Assembly: GCA_003116995.1 (NCBI GenBank)
Contig: BDSL01000065.1
Location: 529,001-593,000, forward strand
DNA from: Yamagishiella unicocca
Lineage: Eukaryota; Chlorophyta; Chlorophyceae; Chlamydomonadales; Volvocaceae
Direction: 5' to 3'
DNA: 64,000 nt
Positions 36,735 to 48,659 of the stretch are shown here, piece by piece. Position 1 is the first letter of the stretch. Every line of letters starts with the position of its first letter. A program made the translations under genes and the position numbers. The notes beneath the pieces were generated by a model that saw nothing but the letters and a program-made list of their open reading frames with translations, was not told the DNA's origin and ran no database searches.

Positions 36735-37133
36735 CACATACACGGACACACGACACAAGGCGCTGCCGTTGCGCCCTCCGGATCGATCATACACACAGTA
36801 CCACATCCGACGCACCTCCGAACGAAAAATAACGCAAAATCCGCGGATGGCTGGACGGCTGGCTAGGGTAGGCTCTTGCGTGGCAAATTCGATACCCCGG
36901 CATTTCGTTTCCGCACACACTTCGAGAGGCGCTACTAAACCCAAATGGCCAGCCACACAGCCCGACAGGAGCCTGACACCTACTGCTGTTGCTGCTGCTG
37001 TTCGTGCTGCTTCTCGCAACCCCAGCCCCGCTAGGTATGCCCACGGTGCCCACTGCAGCGGCGCCCATCTATTGGCGGCGTCACCTCAATCGGGGTCCGT
37101 GACGTCGTGGTTATTGATTCCCCCGCCCGCCGT

Positions 37134-40100
37134 TCAGACGTCGATCCCCTGGGCCATCATTATCTCCGCCTCGTCGCCCTCGTCGCCCTCCTCGCCCTCT
37201 TCCTCCTCCTCCTCGCCCTCCTCGGCCGCGCCGCCGGTGCCACGCAGCCGCGCCCACATACCCTGGACCGTCTCCCTGGAGCGGTGAGCCGCGGAACGAC
37301 AGGAGGGCAACGGCAGCGGGTCAGCAAACGTCAGCGCCTGGAAAACACAATGACTGGCGAACTACCTCAGCTAAAGCGGCGGGTGGGATGGACAGGCGGG
37401 ATTGGGACTGTGGGCGAGGGAGCTGAGAACGGTTGCGAGCTGTATGCGCGGGTGCATGAGGTTGTGGCGGCTGCGCTCCGATGTGGCGGCTGCTGCCCGA
37501 CGCGGCCGCCGTGCGCCCTCTCTCCCCTCCGTGCGGCTGTTACTGTTGCGACAATACGGTATCCTTACTTTGCGTAGTTGAAGGCAGGCAGCAGCAGCAG
37601 CCAGCCCAGGCGGTAGTCGTTGCCGCTGAAGGCATTCACGGACACGAATACGGACTCGGAGGCAGCCACGTAGTCCACCTGGCAGCATCATTAGCAGCGG
37701 CAGTGGCATCGATAGCAGCAGTAGCAGCAGCAATGCTCAAGGGAGCCCAACCGGTGCAAGCGGCCGCCTCGCCGTGTTCCTGCCTCATACTGGGCTGGGG
37801 GGCGTTGTCTAGGTGCCTAGTCAGACGTTCACGACTGATGCCTGATTTGGCAACAGGAAGGGTGGGGTACTGTCATTAACTGGATCTCACCTCCATCCCG
37901 AAGGCGGCTCCCAGGACCTCCCAGTCATATGTCAGGTTTACTCCGTAGCCGCGTAGCCGCTTGCCGGCCTCCTCGGGTGTTCGCTCCTGGATGAAGTCCA
38001 ACGCGATACCCAGGCCCTGGGAGGTGGGGGAAAAGAGAGGGAGTGGAGGGGAGCGGGGGGGAGTGGAGGAAAGTGGAGGGGAGTGGAAGGCCAACAGGAA
38101 TTGGGTTTTGCTGACAACACCGTAACCACCGAAACGCGGACGTGATTGGGATTCAATGGAAGCTCAACATGCGGCGGTGGCGGCACCGTGCGGCGGAGAC
38201 GGCACGCGCAGCTGCCTGCGCCACCCCCCGCCGGTGCCTGGGGCCCCGCTGCCGTTCCCCTCCACTCACCGGCAGCCAGTCGTAGTGCACGAAGGCGCGG
38301 GCGCCCCAGCCCTCGTCCTTGCCACCTGTGGGGCCCTGTGAGGGGCAGGGTTGCATGGGGCAGCCGTTGAGAGATCCAGTTGGGTTCGGTTGGACTCAGC
38401 ACTCGGTGTTGTATCACGCTCTGGACTTCGCGTGACGGCGACAATGATCTGTTTCCCGCAAATTCTGCCTGTTCGACGTACACTACTGGCGTACGTCCCT
38501 GAAGTCTGTAACTCTGTTGTTACAGACTGGAACTGTGAATCTGTCACAGTTGGGAATCTGTCCCGGGCTGACTGTTTCGGTATCGTTTGGAGGACTGGGT
38601 CTAACGGCCTGTCGCTACCCATTGAGCCGGCTGTCGTACCGCTACAGCAATGTCAGTGTTCTGAAACACTTGCTGATCCTCTAAACGGTAATTCTGACTG
38701 CCCCCAGTCAGAATTAGTTGGATTTTAGCCTACAGCACCCGGGGCGAACCGATCCGGGACTCGGAAAGTGTCCACTAGCGGCTACGGCTCCCAGGCGCTG
38801 CGGGTAGAAGCCCCAGGCCGCTCACTGCACGTTCGGGTCTCGTCCGGGTACGGGGCGGCCCCCTTTAGATCCACCACCAAGAGAAGAACGTGCGGGGGCG
38901 GCCAACAAACAGCAGCAAAAGCCATTTGCGGCTCCTGGTCGCATAGTAGCCCCCCTTCCAAACAAACCCACCCTCCTGCGCCAACCCCCCATGCCCACCT
39001 CCCTGCACCACTAACTCCCGCCCTGCCCCCCGCGAACCCCTCTAAACGAAGTCCTCCAGCATGAAACTATGAACGAGTGTCCCAAACCTTCTCCTTGCCG
39101 GATTGCTTATGCCGACATATGGGTTTCCTCTCAGCCCCCCACCCCCCAGCGCACCTGCACCGCCACCTTGCTGGCGCATGCCTCCACCTTGAACGCCCCC
39201 ACCCGCATGGTGTCCTGCAGCCGCACTCCCACAGCCATAGGGCCCTTGCGAGGGTCGCCGCCTTCACCCAGCCTGAGAGACAACACCGGCCCGGGGAGGG
39301 GCGGTGGAGCGTTCAGTACCAGCGGCAATTGATGCGAACGGCGCGCAGGGAACGTGTGGTCCACTCGAAGGTAGAGACAAAAGAGAGCGGCGGGGGCGCC
39401 GCCGTAGCAGCTGGCCTAGTTCCGGTGGTCCAAGTAACGCTCCGTCTCTGTCAGTACCCAGTCAGACACTGGATCAACCCCCCCGGAGCCCCGTATGGCT
39501 CCACTCAGGCATTGGATCACCCCCCCTGGAGCCCCCTAAAGCTCCACTCAGGCATTGGATCCCCCCCCTGGAGCCCCCTATAGCTCCACTGAGGCATTGG
39601 ATCAACCCCCCTGGAGCCCCCTATAGCTCCACTCAGGCATTGGATCAACTCCCCTGGAGCCCCCTATAGCTCCACTCAGACACTGCATCACCCGCCCTGG
39701 AGCCGCCTATGAGCCCCACCTGGCCACCATCATGCCGCAGCCGGCGTGGTCGTTGCGGCCCAGCAGTCCGTCCTTGAAGGTGTCCACCTGCGGGGTTGTA
39801 AAGCCAGGGAGGAGGCGGGGCAGGGGTTGCATACGAGAATCCGAGAATCCAGGCGGGGCCGGGGTGTGGGCCTGCGCTGTACTGCACATACACAAGGCTT
39901 GCGCCGCAAACGTGTGGAGCGGTGCGATGGGTAGACCCGATGGACCGGGCCTGCGAAGCGTCCGGAACGGCAGCAGAGCCGGCGAAGGAAGGTTTGACGC
40001 GAGCGCAGCAGCCCGGTCCGTCCATCCCGTCCCTTGCCGCACCCTCCCGCGACAGCTAGCCACACACCTCGAGTTGGTACATGACGTCCTTGATGTTCGG

Positions 40101-43100
40101 CCGCAGCACCTCCCAGCTGCCAGTCAGCTGGGGGCCAGGGGGCAGCGGAAGCCAGTGGAAGTCAGCGGAAGTCAGGGGAAGGCAGCGGAAGGCAGCGCGC
40201 GCGGGGTGCCACCAGAGCCACGGAAGCATGCAGCTGTCTGCCCGAACCGTCAGGAGCACCGGTGTCCGAAGTAGGAAAGCTTCGACCACCGGATGCACCG
40301 CCTCGCACACCAGCCCCATCTCCGCTCTGCGGCCGTCAACCAACCCTTCCCAGTCCCACAGCCGCGTCTCGACGATGGATTCGGAGCGCCAACCATCCCC
40401 ATCCGCCGTCCGACAGCCGCCACCCATCCCCCCATTGGGCGGGGGCCGGGTTTGCTGCCAACGCACCTGTGTCATTTGCCGGGGTCCGAAGGGCGGCACG
40501 CTGTGCACCAGGCTGACGTGGCTCTCGCCCTGCAGGCAGAGACTGGTCTTGTCCTTCTCGCAGCACACCGTCAGGTCGAAGGGGAGGCCGCCCCATCCAT
40601 GGCGGGCAAACGGCTGGGACTCGTACTGCGGAAGTGGAAAGGAGGAGGCACGTCAGGGCGGGGTAGCTGCAGGGTGTGTTTTGCGGCTCATGCAGGACGG
40701 GATTCGGCACAGACAGCCCGAGTCGTGAGGCGGGGGCCTTAACAGCAGTCATGTACCCTGCGGCCTGCTGACAGGTAGTGCGTTATAGCCCTCTCCGGTG
40801 CCCCTGCACCCCTGCACCGCGCCGGCTCACCTGGAATACGATGCCGTTGAGCGGGTCGTCGTGCTCGGGACCATAGTAGTCCTACATGAGATGAGCACGG
40901 GGCGGGGCGGTAGTATGGGTTTTAAGCATGCGCTGTCACAGCTCGCAAGGCAAGACTTGAGGAAAGATCAAATCGCTATCAACCGTTGTCTCCTCTCCAC
41001 ACCAAACCCCTCGCTTGTGTTGAGGAGAGCCCGGCCCCCCCAGCCAGCTACACTTCCCAAGTCGAGTACCCGGTTCTTTTGCACACAACCCTGCGAGGGC
41101 GGGGTGGCAAATCCTCACAACCTACCTGCGAGGGGATGACGGTGACCCCAGCGTCCGCTGCCTCAGCGTAGGCGTGACGGTAGCTGTAGAGATCCTCCGG
41201 ATCGAAGGAGGGGCCGAAGTCGATCGGGTCCACGACGTACGACTCGACGCCGTACTCCACGTTGTGGTCCAGGTCCGCCTCCTCGTACGATGACTTGAAG
41301 GTCTCACGGGACTTGTCGTACGACCGCAGCATTTGGGCGTACTCGCGCTGGGCCCACGGGTCGCCCGACAGAGCCAGGTTGTACATGTGCCGGTAGTACC
41401 TGGTGACGTGGCGGGGTGGGGTGGGGACGGGCGGGGAGCAACGGAAGAAGCAACGGAAGGGTGAGAGCGTGGACGTCAACCAGCTGTAAGTTCATAGCAA
41501 TGCCAAAAGATATGTAACGCTACCCTCCGGCCCTACCGGATCCGGCCCTATCAATTTCACCTGTTCCTCCCAACGGCAGCATCAGCTAGCCCGTCGCACT
41601 CGCACCCGCCCCCGACACACACGCACAGCTCCTCCCACAAAGCCTCTACGCGGCCGCTACCACCCCCACCCCCAACCCCAACCCCACCACCACCACCGCC
41701 ATGACCACACATGCAGAGAGCCACTCACACATGGTTGAAGCTCTCCGCGCCCTCGTCCTCAGTGATCTCGTCGCCCAGCCCGGCAACCGACTCCATGGTC
41801 GCCCAGCCCTGACGCGGGTGGGGAGGGGGCCGCCGAGGAGGAGGGGAAAGGTAAATGAGCCGCAGACACGCGCATCATCAGTACGGCATGTACGACGGCA
41901 GTGTGTGTACGACAATGGCCGGGAAAGGACCCCCAGCGAGCGCCATGGCTGCAGAGGAAGGAAGCGTGTGGGCTGGATCTGCGGGGACGCGCGACGTGCC
42001 ATCCGCAAATGCCGGCTGCGCTGTCGGAGCTCCCCCCTTCATACCGCTCCCCCTTCACATCACCGCTTTGTGCTCCTCCCCGCTCCTCCCCGCTCCTCCC
42101 CGCTCCTCCCCGCTTGCTCCCCCCCCTGCCTCCACCGCGCGGCTCACCTCCGGCTTGAGCACACCCTCGCTCATCTGCTCGATGAAGAAGGTCAGTGGCG
42201 GCAGGCGGCTGCGCATGAGCTGCCTGCGGCGGGTGGGGAGCGGCACAGAGGGTGCATGCGAATTCAGGCGCGAGGGGAGGAGGCGAACTCGGGGAGAGGG
42301 CACCAGCGGCCAGGTTGGTTGCTGCCTGGCTCCCCGCAAGAAGCACCCGCAGCAGCGTGCTAGTGAACCTGATCGTCGTTTTCGACACCCCCCTCATCCC
42401 CCTCTTCCACTCCTGGCACCCGGGGTCCCGGCTCCTGCCCCCGACGTCCAAGCTGACCCACGGGTTCCTCTCATACCCCGGACCCCCCAGCCCAGCCCCA
42501 TATCCCCGGCCTCACTTGAACATGTCCTGTGGTGCACGCGCCCCTCCAGCCGCCCCGGCCTTGCCCGCCTTGGCCTTGGCGAGATCCTTGAAGGCGGCGG
42601 TGGCCATGTTGTACGACTTGTAGCCCACCAGCTGCAGAGGGTGGGGCGGGGGGACACACGTCACGTCACGTCCCGTCACTTAGATCCCTGCACTCGGCAC
42701 ACTACGATTTCTTGAACAGAACGATTTGGAAGGAGGCCTTGAAGCCATCGCGCATAAGGAGCATGAGGGCGTTGGTTTGGCGTCGCCAGCGACTGCACGT
42801 GAACGAGCATGTTATTCGGCGGCAACCTGTCTTATGCCGCCGTTTGTCGTTGCTTGCGTTGGCTCAACTGCCACGATTCCGCGCCTCCCCGGCCCCCTCC
42901 AACCCCCGCAGCTGTACAGTCACGGATGAGCACCGAGGGTGCCACACTTTCTACCAACCATCAGCAACCATATTACGCGGCCCACTCCCTGGCCCAACCA
43001 AATCGCGACTTCCTAGTCCACCCACCACCACGCCAATTCGCCGGACTTCCTCTCCCTCCCAAACCCCCCCGGATCGCTCTAACCCCCAAAGCCCCGGACC

Positions 43101-46100
43101 CTGGACTGTCCGGCGGTCACATCGCTGCTGACACGTACCCAGGGAGCCAGCTACACGTGCGCCGGTTGTTTGGGGTTGTCCTGCTTTGTCGCTGCACCGG
43201 TTTACTCACCATCCCCCGCCCCCTTCCCCCCCGCCTGGCGGTAGACTAGCTCACAGCCCTGCCCCACCTGCACCAGCAGCTGCTGCTTCCAGGGCACCGC
43301 CGTGGGCCCTTCCAGGATGACCTGCTGCCCCAGCGAGTTGGTGGGGCAGGAGGGGTGGCAGTCCGCCAGGAAGACCGGGTTGCGGGACTGCTGGTCGCCA
43401 GCGGCCTGGGGTGTGTGTGGAGGAAGGTCGCGGGAGGGGGCAGAGGAAACGGGGTTTGCGTTGTAGGTTTGTTTAGGGTCTCGCTTTCCGGCAGCAGGCT
43501 CGGTAGCAGCAGGTTCACCGATCAGGTGCATCGAGCAGGGACAAAGGACAGGACACAGGCAGGTACATCGGGCAGGGACACCGATAAACCCTAGTTACAC
43601 CCGCACCCGCCCCCCCCCTGCGCCGCGCACCTGTCGCAGCAGCTGCGAGACGATGTTGCGGCGCTGGCGGCTGTTGACGTCGTACTGCCCCCCGAAGGCC
43701 GTCCTGGCGGCGTGCGCGTGGGTGAGCACCGCCATGGTGTTTCGCCACACGCCAGTGCCCAGGGCCTCGGTGATAAGGCCCAGCAGGCCCAGCTCGCCCA
43801 GGCCGGGCCGGGTGGCGTCGAGCCTGCATTTCGTGCGTAGTGTGTTGCCTTCTTTGCGGGGAGGTCGTCAGGGAGAGTCGGCCACCCCCTGCAATACTAC
43901 AGCGGCAACTCCGTCTCCCACACCCCTTCCGCCGCGCACGCCTTCCCGCTCCCATGCGCGCTTCCCTCTTCTCCCTATCCCCCCCTTCTCTTCCACCTGG
44001 CCCCTTCTCTCTTCCCCCGAACCTCCCCCCTCCCGTCCCCCTCCTTTCCCCTCCTTTTACCCCCTCATCTCCGCACCTGTCCACGTAGAACACGTAGTCG
44101 GGCTTGTGCCAGCGGTAGGCCGCCCGGATTCCGCGTAGGATGGCCTTGTTGTCGGCGGTGCGGGAGGCGGAGGCGTGCAGGCCGGGGGTGTCGATGAAGG
44201 TGAGCGGGATGCCGTTGTGCGAGCCACGGATGACACGCACGCGGCGGGTGGCCTCGCGGAAGGGGTTGGTGCGGGAGGCGGAGGGGCGGTCCAGAAGCGA
44301 GTTGATGAGCTCGCTCTTGCCGGTGCCTGGGGGGTGGGGTGGGGGGTGGCGCGGGGTGCGGGCGGAGGGATGGGGCGTGAGGTGGGCGGAGGTGTTACGG
44401 AAGGAAGGAAAGGAGGATTAGGGGACGTAGTGTGGGGGTGAGGTGGGAGCCCCGGTTGGCGCGAGGCTGCACCAGCTAGAAGAACCATCATCGCAAAGAT
44501 AATGGTCCCTCTACCGGCCCACTGCACCCGCTACCCACAGATGACTCCGTGGGCCCGGCATAACCCCTTGTTGTATGATATTCGTTCCGTACGCGCGCGC
44601 ACTCCGTATGTGCCCCTATGTGCACCCTCCGTGTGCCCCTGTGTGCACCCCTGAAGCCTCATTCTCCCGCCCAGCCGTCCTTGCTCAACCCGTGCACACA
44701 GCCTCCGCTCCGTCACCCATTCCCTCCCGTCCTCAATTCCTATGTTACACGACATAGGAACCGGGTAACCGGGTAACCGGGTAACCGGGTCTTCTCGCCA
44801 CCCCTCCCCCCAGCACCCTCAGCTCTCCTCCCGCCCTCACTCCTGCACCCGGTCCCCACAACTGTCCTGGCAAATCCTTTCCGATGGCTTCCTCGGCCCC
44901 CCCCATCATCCGTCCGCTCACCCGTCATCCCCAGCACCAGGATCTTGACCCTCAGCCCGCCAATGAGCCCCTGCGGCGGCTCCCGTGCGTCCGCGGCCCG
45001 TGCGTCCCTCTCCGCCGCCGCAATGAGGTCCACTCGGCGGCTGCCCTTGTAGTGCTGCGCACCCACCATGCGCTCGGACCGCTCGATGGCCTGAGGGAAG
45101 CAGCAGCGGCAGCAGCAGCAGCAAGAGGGGGTGCGACTTCGGAAAGGCGCCACAAATCTGTCCCCCACCAGTACCAGCATCAGCATCAGCACCACACTTG
45201 GAAGATCAACAATGCTCCCCGCTACTTCCTCTCCGACCCACTTCGCAGCAGTCCCCTCGCCTAGCCCAGCAATATCCCTTCCCGCCCTCTGATCCAACCT
45301 CCCCCGCAGCCTCTCTCTCGGAGCACCTCGTCTGTCCTCCCCCGCCCAAAACATCGTCACAATAGTATCGCACCCGAAAACCTAGTCATGGTAGGTTTAG
45401 ATGCATGGTTACTTGAAAGCTATGGACAGTTATGTACACTGGTAGTGTCTGTAGTGTCTATGATACTTGGGTACCCGGTGATGGTGCCGTTCGCGATAAT
45501 AAGAACCCCACTACATACGCGCCCCTGCGTTTTTGTTGCCACGACCTCCACCGGCCCCTTAACATCCTTAGTCCCAAAGCCCAAATTTCCGAAAGCCTCG
45601 TCTATACCACCATGCCTCCCCCCCGGAAGAATGGTCAATGAGCCTTGCATCACGTAATTCCAAAAATGCCCACCGACCCACCGACCCACCTGCAGAAACT
45701 GCGCCACCTGGTCCGACCTGGCAGACAGCCCCAGCCGGGTTGCGGCCCGGATGAGGCGCACCCGAATGTCGTGGGCTGTGCGCTGGACGCGCTGCACCCG
45801 CTGGTCCTCACTGGAGTCAACCACGTCGTTGCTGCCGGCGGCGGCGGCGGCAGCAGCCGGGCCCCCGGCGGCGAGGGGGCCCGAGGCCGCGGCGGCCGGA
45901 CCGGCGCCGCCTAGGCCTGGGGGTATGGTGTTGGGAGTTGTGGAGTGGGTTTGTTGTCAATTGGCGCCGCTGCAGTCTCCCGTCCAGGTCCTCAGCCACC
46001 GGCCCCGAAACCCCGCGGACGCTCATCTTCCCTGTGACGCTGTGTTGCACCCGGCCCCGCCGAGGCGCCTGAAACTGTCGCGGCGCCCTTCGCAGCACCA

Positions 46101-47615
46101 TCGCTTGCCTGTCGCAATCCTCGCTCCGTAGGCCGCCAGCTTTTCCTCAACGCCCACTAGACCGCTCCAGCCAGTCCCACCAACCTCCCCGCCAGTCCCA
46201 TGCGTCAGCGAGCAGCCACTGCCCTTCTGCTCGCGCCCTCTCCCCCCTCCCCTTCCCCTTTCCCCCGCCGCTCGCTCCCCCCTCCCCCATCGTCTCCTGC
46301 ATCCGCACCGTTCCGCTACCACAGCTCCTGCGTCGCTCGACCTCCCCCTCCCCTTTTCGGGCACCGCCCAACCGTACCGCAGCACCAATTTCAGTCCCAC
46401 GCTGCCTGCTGTGCTGATACGTAGCTCCAGTTGCTGTTACCGATAGCCCCAACAATGCCCCCTCCCCCTTTCCCTCCCTCCTTCCCTCCCTCCTCCGCCT
46501 TCCCTCGCACACGCGGTTGCTTACCTGCGGGTCGGGGCGGCAGACCACCTGGGAAGGGCGCAGCGCGCGTAGCGCCAGCAGCAGCAGCGGGAGCGGCAGC
46601 CGGGGCCGGAGCCGCAGGCGCGGCCGGCCTGGGCTGCGGTGGAGCCGCCGCAGCGGCGGGGCGCGGCGGCAATGTGGGCCGCAGAGCCGCCCCCCCGAGG
46701 CCTAGTCCGAGGCCGGCGGGGGCTGCTGCTGCCGCGGCAGGCTGCGGTGCGGCTGCTGGAGTGGGCACGGGCGTGGGTGCGGGAGCGGCTGCCGGCGTGG
46801 GGGCAGCAGCGGCGGGCCTGGGGGCCAGGCCCAGTCCTAGGCCCGAGGGAGCGCCCATGCCCGGTCGAGGGGGCAGCTTCGGCATCGCAGCTGCCGGAGT
46901 AGGCGCCTGCGGTGCGGGTGCTGGCGCCGGAGCTGGAACGGGGGCTGCCGCCGGTGAGGGCTGCTGCGAGACTGCAGGTTTTGCGGGAAGTGCCGGAAGG
47001 CCCCTGGGCGGTAGGGAGGGCATTCCACCCTTCGGGCGCTCCGGCAGAGACGGCATGGCTGTCGCGGCCGCCACCGCAGCAGACGCTGCCGCGCTAGCGG
47101 CAGCTGCGGCTTCCGCTGTGGGCAATTCGTTTGAAATTACACATGAGGGTTGAAAGATCACTTGACAAGCAGCGACAGCTTGCGCCTCTCGTATTGGGTC
47201 AAGTGCAAGCGTAAACAGAGACACCACAGCGCCGTTCAGCAAATCATCTGGCATAAGTCGACAGCTTACCCTTGTTAGACTCATCAACTTCAGCTTCCTC
47301 TTCTAGCATCTCATACTCTCCCTCATCCGACCCCTCGTCCTCCAGCTCCTGTGCGTCGCCACGCGGATTTTGGTATAAGCAATAGCGTTTTATTCAGATG
47401 ACATGTTGGGCAATAGAATTGCGAATACCGAAAGCCGATCTCGTAAACCAGGAAATTGCGGCTGATGTCACCTCGGAATTCTCTTCCACGTCATCTCCAT
47501 TCTCCACCGGCTCTTCAGGTCTGTATGTCGCGTAATTGGGTGAGATCTGAGCCAATCAATCGTTTGACAGCGGCCGAGGACTCAAGTCCGGCCCCAAGCC
47601 TCACCTGGCCGACAT
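37134..47615 (-). CDS. TOC159-family chloroplast import receptor GTPase
   Basis: Twenty-two exons, all phase-consistent, 1,048 residues. In coding order: 47605..47615, 47472..47520, 47270..47348, 46525..47115, 45690..45910, 44922..45090, 44077..44326, 43631..43823, 43268..43405, 42516..42631, 42148..42223, 41729..41808, 41126..41399, 40831..40881, 40467..40625, 40068..40127, 39720..39787, 39155..39272, 38270..38335, 37891..38016, 37569..37678, 37134..37275. Residues 1-46 are acidic, as in the A domain of TOC159 proteins; 47-~280 are Pro/Ala-rich. The G domain follows: DIRVRLIRAATRLGL, the P-loop GMTGTGKSELINSLL (split between exons), FIDTPGL (G3), YVFYVDR and VLTHAHA (G4). Then comes the TOC-specific NPVFLADCHPSC segment. 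The C-terminal half matches the M domain anchored in the outer envelope (RHGWGGLPFDLTV). The last exon ends in a strongly acidic tail. Function known for the family: GTP-regulated recognition of preproteins at the TOC translocon. The closest plant paralogue cannot be told. Confidence 0.9.
38475..38716. repeat. Cluster of short inverted repeats in a TOC intron
   Basis: Within the intron 38336-39154 lie successive perfect stems: 38475-38481/38491-38497 (7 bp), 38503-38512/38519-38528 (10 bp), 38531-38538/38544-38551 (8 bp), 38655-38660/38665-38670 (6 bp) and 38689-38700/38705-38716 (12 bp, loop CCCC). Function unknown. Confidence 0.8.
39455..39715. repeat. Minisatellite, 42-43 bp x ~6, intronic
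   Basis: Six copies of a unit containing CAGGCATTGGATCA and CCTGGAGCCCC, period 42-43 bp judged from TGGATC at 39471, 39513, 39556, 39598, 39641 and a variant at 39684. It sits in the TOC intron 39273-39719 and ends right beside the exon 39720..39787. Confidence 0.9.
42074..42115. repeat. CCCCGCTCCT short tandem repeat, intronic
   Basis: About four 10-bp units in the TOC intron between exons 41729..41808 and 42148..42223. Confidence 0.85.
44759..44790. repeat. CCGGGTAA octamer x 4, intronic
   Basis: Perfect 8-bp tandem repeat in the intron 44327-44921. The same GGTAACC core is abundant in the duplication at 55219-55745. Confidence 0.9.
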
Positions 47616-48659
47616 CGTGCTCTGTCGCTCCACTGCGGCAACAGAGCAACTGCATCCACAGTGTTTAGAAATAGTATAAGGCAAGCACCCGTCTTGCACT
47701 GCCAGTAGTCAATCTCCTATCGCGGCCGTACGAGCCAGCCGCCGGCACTCGCTGCGTGGCGCATGCCAACTTCGAGTGATCACATGCGATATAGGTTGAA
47801 TTAAGCAAGTCATGGCCGCAGTAAGCGGCTCTTCCCCGGGACCGGAAGGCAGGCCCCAGTTCTGCGGGAGGCAGTTACCCGGTAAGTTGCGCTCGGTCGC
47901 GTCGGGTTTGGGCCGTGAGCGCCATGCTTACGTTCCGACCATTTTACCCGCCCCCAACCTGTCGCATTGAATAACCCGCGCAAGCCGCTCCACAGCACCC
48001 AGCGTTCAACACGTTCGTATGCAGCCCTCCACCAAATTCCCGCGGAACCAGGACCAGCTGGTGTGACGATTGCTATAGCCCCCGTATGCTACCCTGTTGC
48101 TTCACTGCAACATGCCAACGCCCAAGACTCGCGAATATGCGGTCCCATGCAAAACATACACCCCGGACTGCCCCGGAAAGCCGAAAAATCCCTTCTGTAA
48201 CGGATAACTCCAAACCTTGCCAGGCTAGGTGTGATTCGCATGTGAACGGCCAATCACCGAGTTGTTGTTGATCCGTGGTGTTAGTGCCATTGGGGGCGAG
48301 GCTTCGGGCAACCAGAGGCCACGGTGGTAGCCCAGAGCTCACGGATGGGCGGGTCACGGCGGGCTACTGCCAGACGTCACAACTAGACGAGTATACGTAT
48401 AAACTGTATCTCTGTAGTATTTCTGCAAATAGACGTTGTCCTGGTTCCAAAACATCCATTCTTTTCCCGCTAAGGCATTTTGTTCAACGGCTTGTGCTAG
48501 GACTAGTTGTCGTATCCTACAGAAAGATTGTTTAATCTGCTTATGTTCGTCTTGGAGCGTAGCTATGCAACGGCGATGCTTTCGAGCTCGGTCGGAGCCG
48601 GCGGGGCGCATGGCTCGGCAAGAGGCCCAGCAAGCCTCAATGACCATCGCCGTGCTTTG
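47616..48659. promoter_or_regulatory. Divergent promoter region, TOC gene and helicase-like gene
   Basis: About 1 kb between the TOC start codon (-) and the proposed start of the helicase-like gene (+). It must contain at least the TOC promoter and 5' UTR. No recognisable box or operator was found. If the first exon of the helicase-like gene is wrong, the region extends to ~49.4 kb. Confidence 0.4.

Larger units (their letters stand above)
34832..37133. other. Intergenic region between convergent pherophorin and TOC genes
   Basis: AT-rich spacer with simple-sequence tracts: CTG runs at 35126-35175 and a CA run near 36494-36506. It should hold the 3' UTRs of the pherophorin (TGTAA at 35408-35412) and, on the minus strand, the TOC gene (36730-36734). 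No coding exon is supported. Confidence 0.55.

Noticed and set aside
44759..44790. Interstitial telomere repeat
   Set aside because: CCGGGTAA does not match the TTTTAGGG or TTTAGGG type repeats of green algae.
46391..47287. Single 298-residue minus-strand frame as a separate gene
   Set aside because: Its central part (46525-47115) is an exon of the TOC gene. The outer parts run across a good donor and acceptor and lose the family pattern.
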